DNA of 7,434 nucleotides from Planctomycetota bacterium (GTDB lineage: Bacteria; Planctomycetota; UBA11346): assembly GCA_013816415.1 (NCBI GenBank), contig JACDEN010000122.1, positions 1-7,434 on the forward strand, in the 5' to 3' direction. The notes beneath the pieces are model-generated. The model made no database searches, had not been told where the DNA came from, and was given only the letters and a program-made list of their open reading frames with translations. Position numbers and translations under genes: made by a program. Positions 5,916 to 7,434 of the stretch are shown here, piece after piece (the first letter of the stretch is position 1; each line of letters starts with the position of its first letter).

Positions 5916-7154
5916 TCACCATATATACTGCTCCAACAGCTGCGCGATCGTCTGCCGCGGCCGCGCCAAACGGACGTCATCGCCGTCGATCACCACCTCA
6001 GCCGGCAGCGGTCGCGTGTTGTACGCGCTCGCCATGGTCATGCCGTAGGCCCCGGCGTCGCGCAGCGCGAGCAGGTCGCCGAGCTTCGGCATCGGCAGCG
6101 CGCGGTCGCGAGCGAAGACGTCGCCGCTCTCGCAGATGTTGCCGACCACGTCGACGGTCGTCAGCGGCGCGCCGCCGCTGGTGAGGTTGTCGATGCGGTG
6201 GTAGGCCCCGTACATGGTCGGGCGGACCAGATGGTTGAAGCCGGTGTCGCAGCCGACGTAGGTGCGGCCTTTCACGGTGCGCGCACCGTCCTTCGAATCG
6301 GGATTGGTCTTCACGCTGGTGACGGTGGTGATGAGGGTCCCGGATTCGGCGACCAGGAAGCGCCCGGGCTCGAGATGCAGTTCGACCGTGCGTTCGCGGC
6401 CGTGGATGCCGGTGTAGCGGTCGGCGAAACCGGCCATCAGCGCGCTCGCCTTCTGGCCGAGCGCGTCGAGATCCATCGGCTGCTCATCCGGCCGGTAGGG
6501 GATGCCGATGCCGCCGCCGAAATCGACGAAGCGCAGGTGCGGCAGCTGGCGCGCGACGTCGAGCAGCACGCCCATCGCCTTGACGAAGGCGGTGGCGTCG
6601 AGGAAGCCCGATCCGATGTGCATGTGGCAGCCGACGACCTGGATGCCGGTCTCGCGCTCGATGCGCAGCACCTCTGCGACCTGGGTGAAGTGCACGCCGA
6701 ACTTGCTCATCGGTCCGCCGGTGCAGATCTTCTCGTTCGAGCCGTCGCCGATGTCGGGATTGAAGCGCACCGCGCAGGCGCGCGCGCCGGCCTTGCCCAG
6801 GCGTTCGAGCCGGTCGAGGCTGCCGCAGTTGATCAGCACGCCCTGCGCCATGGCCTCGGCCATCTCGCCGTCGGTCATGTTGTTCTCGGTGTAGATGACG
6901 AGGTCGGGCTTCACGCCGAGCTTCAGAGCGATCGCGACCTCGCCGGGGCTGACCGCGTCGACGCCGAAACCCTCCTCGACCATCACCCGCGCGACCGCCG
7001 GGCACGAGTTGGCCTTGATGGCGAACACCGGCTGGAACGGCTGGTAGGTGATGCAACGCTTCAGCGCGCGCGCGCGCTCGCGCACCAGCGCGAGGTCGTA
7101 GACGTAGAGGGGGCTGCCGAAGCGGGCGACGAGGTCGCGTGGGGAAGGTGCCAT
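5916..7154 (-). CDS. lysA: Diaminopimelate decarboxylase
   Basis: LysA removes CO2 from meso-diaminopimelate to give L-lysine, the last step of that pathway; it is a cytosolic PLP enzyme of the alanine-racemase-like fold III. The 412-residue length is typical. Lys47 in FAIKAN binds PLP. HIGSG (179-183), GGGIGI (213-218) and EPGR (262-265) line the cofactor phosphate and substrate site. CESGD (341-345) supplies the Cys that completes the active site of the partner subunit, and AYGMTMASAYN (369-379) closes the C-terminal domain. The segment NPDIGDGSNEKICTGGPMSKFG (132-153) replaces the more common HEYISTG form and marks a subgroup of the family. The start is the complement of 7152-7154 (MAPSPRDLVARFGSPLYVYD), which matches the family start; the frame extends to 7289 but would then overlap the divergent gene. 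No Shine-Dalgarno is seen; TATACC (complement of 7169-7174) is a weak -10 candidate. Confidence 0.95.
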   Translation of the reverse strand: MAPSPRDLVARFGSPLYVYDLALVRERARALKRCITYQPFQPVFAIKANSCPAVARVMVEEGFGVDAVSPGEVAIALKLGVKPDLVIYTENNMTDGEMAEAMAQGVLINCGSLDRLERLGKAGARACAVRFNPDIGDGSNEKICTGGPMSKFGVHFTQVAEVLRIERETGIQVVGCHMHIGSGFLDATAFVKAMGVLLDVARQLPHLRFVDFGGGIGIPYRPDEQPMDLDALGQKASALMAGFADRYTGIHGRERTVELHLEPGRFLVAESGTLITTVTSVKTNPDSKDGARTVKGRTYVGCDTGFNHLVRPTMYGAYHRIDNLTSGGAPLTTVDVVGNICESGDVFARDRALPMPKLGDLLALRDAGAYGMTMASAYNTRPLPAEVVIDGDDVRLARPRQTIAQLLEQYIW

Positions 7155-7220
7155 GGGAGTGATGGCACGGTATATCGCGCGCTGGGCGCGGCGAGCGGCA
7201 ACGCCGGCGCAACCCCCGCT

Positions 7221-7249
7221 CGGCGCTAGGCCCTCGGCCTGCGGCGCTA
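7221..7249. repeat. Direct repeat CGGCGCTA, 21-bp period, in divergent gap
   Basis: CGGCGCTA occurs at 7221-7228 and 7242-7249, exactly 21 bp apart, about two helical turns, so a protein could bind both on one face. A 7-of-8 copy (CGGCGCAA) is at 7205-7212. Between the two lies a short hairpin AGGCC-CTC-GGCCT (7228-7240). In GC-rich DNA this could be chance. Confidence 0.3.
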
Positions 7250-7253
7250 CCAT
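7248..7253 (+). promoter_or_regulatory. Possible -10 box of the right-edge gene
   Basis: TACCAT ends 7 bases before the GTG at 7261 and keeps the key T1, A2 and T6 of a -10 box. No -35 match is visible about 17 bases upstream, and no Shine-Dalgarno is present. A leaderless start is one reading. Confidence 0.22.
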
Positions 7254-7260
7254 TCCGCCC

Positions 7261-7434
7261 GTGATCACGCTGCGATTCGACGACGGCACCCTGACCTGCG
7301 AGGGTCTGGCCGAGCACCACGCGCTGGTAGCCGACCTCTGCGCGTGGGATGAACGGGTGCAGCGCCACCGCGCGCTGGCGCTGCATTACGCCGAGATCCT
7401 GCGCCGGCTGCACGGCAAGGCAGCGTACGACGAC
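7261..7434 (+). CDS. N-terminal fragment, probable XPB/SSL2-like DNA helicase
   Basis: A frame starting with GTG runs 58 codons to the window edge without a stop. It reads ITLRFDDGTLTCEGL at the start, then CAWDERVQRHRALALHYAEI and ends in AYDD. A short beta strand with a FDxGTL motif, then WDxRV with an arginine-rich stretch and a helix, is the usual opening of bacterial and archaeal XPB-type superfamily 2 helicases, a damage-recognition-like domain before the ATPase core. Walker A, DExH and other helicase motifs would lie beyond the edge, so the call rests on the N-terminal pattern alone. The gene is divergent from lysA across a 106-bp gap. The start is chosen because the family pattern begins at once after it. 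Confidence 0.55.
   Translation, partial: MITLRFDDGTLTCEGLAEHHALVADLCAWDERVQRHRALALHYAEILRRLHGKAAYDD

Noticed and set aside
6198..7229. A 343-codon frame antisense to lysA
   Set aside because: Composition is rich in Ala, Asp, Gly and Val with no family pattern; lysA on the other strand has all its catalytic motifs.
7155..7289. 45-residue N-terminal extension of LysA
   Set aside because: The extra residues are unlike LysA and would overlap the divergent gene starting at 7261.

Overview
High-GC bacterial chromosome. The window carries seven protein-coding genes, all but the last complete, packed with little spacing. No rRNA, tRNA, CRISPR array, transposase or phage gene was seen. The genes are core metabolism (panD, queC, rpiB, lysA), two carbohydrate-active enzymes, and the beginning of a probable XPB-type DNA helicase. 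Three traits fit a free-living, polysaccharide-degrading bacterium of the Planctomycetota/Verrucomicrobiota/Lentisphaerota kind: a secreted glycosidase with a DUF5060-like N-terminal domain, an array of the 7-base word CCCAGAA/CTCAGAA in a gap, and many starts without a Shine-Dalgarno (SD) sequence. This placement is inference from pattern; no marker gene settles it.

Layout, left to right. panD (+) makes beta-alanine for coenzyme A. queC (+) makes preQ0 for queuosine tRNA modification; it follows a GC-rich hairpin that begins on the last base of the panD stop codon. Next is a predicted cytosolic six-hairpin glycosidase (+, about 665 aa). It runs tail to tail, with only 6 bp between, into rpiB (-), a ribose/allose-phosphate isomerase of the Glu-base type. 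A 198-bp divergent gap separates rpiB from an exported clan GH-A glycosidase (+, 624 aa). A 147-bp convergent gap follows, holding the heptad repeat array with inverted arms, and then lysA (-), diaminopimelate decarboxylase. Divergent from lysA, a GTG-started frame runs off the right edge and looks like the N-terminus of an XPB/SSL2-like helicase.

How the genes may work together. The exported glycosidase, the cytosolic glycosidase and RpiB lie side by side and could form a small sugar-use neighbourhood: outside cleavage, inside cleavage, then sugar-phosphate isomerisation. They are on alternating strands with no transporter or kinase between them, so this is a suggestion from position only. 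panD, queC and lysA look like unlinked housekeeping genes.

The least explained material is non-coding. The heptad array is at 5784-5906, and exact pieces of the same word, in both orientations, occur in the rpiB/glycosidase gap at 3757-3869. This suggests a dispersed short repeat family. A second pattern is a set of -10-like hexamers 6-7 bp upstream of several start codons that lack an SD sequence, compatible with leaderless transcripts.
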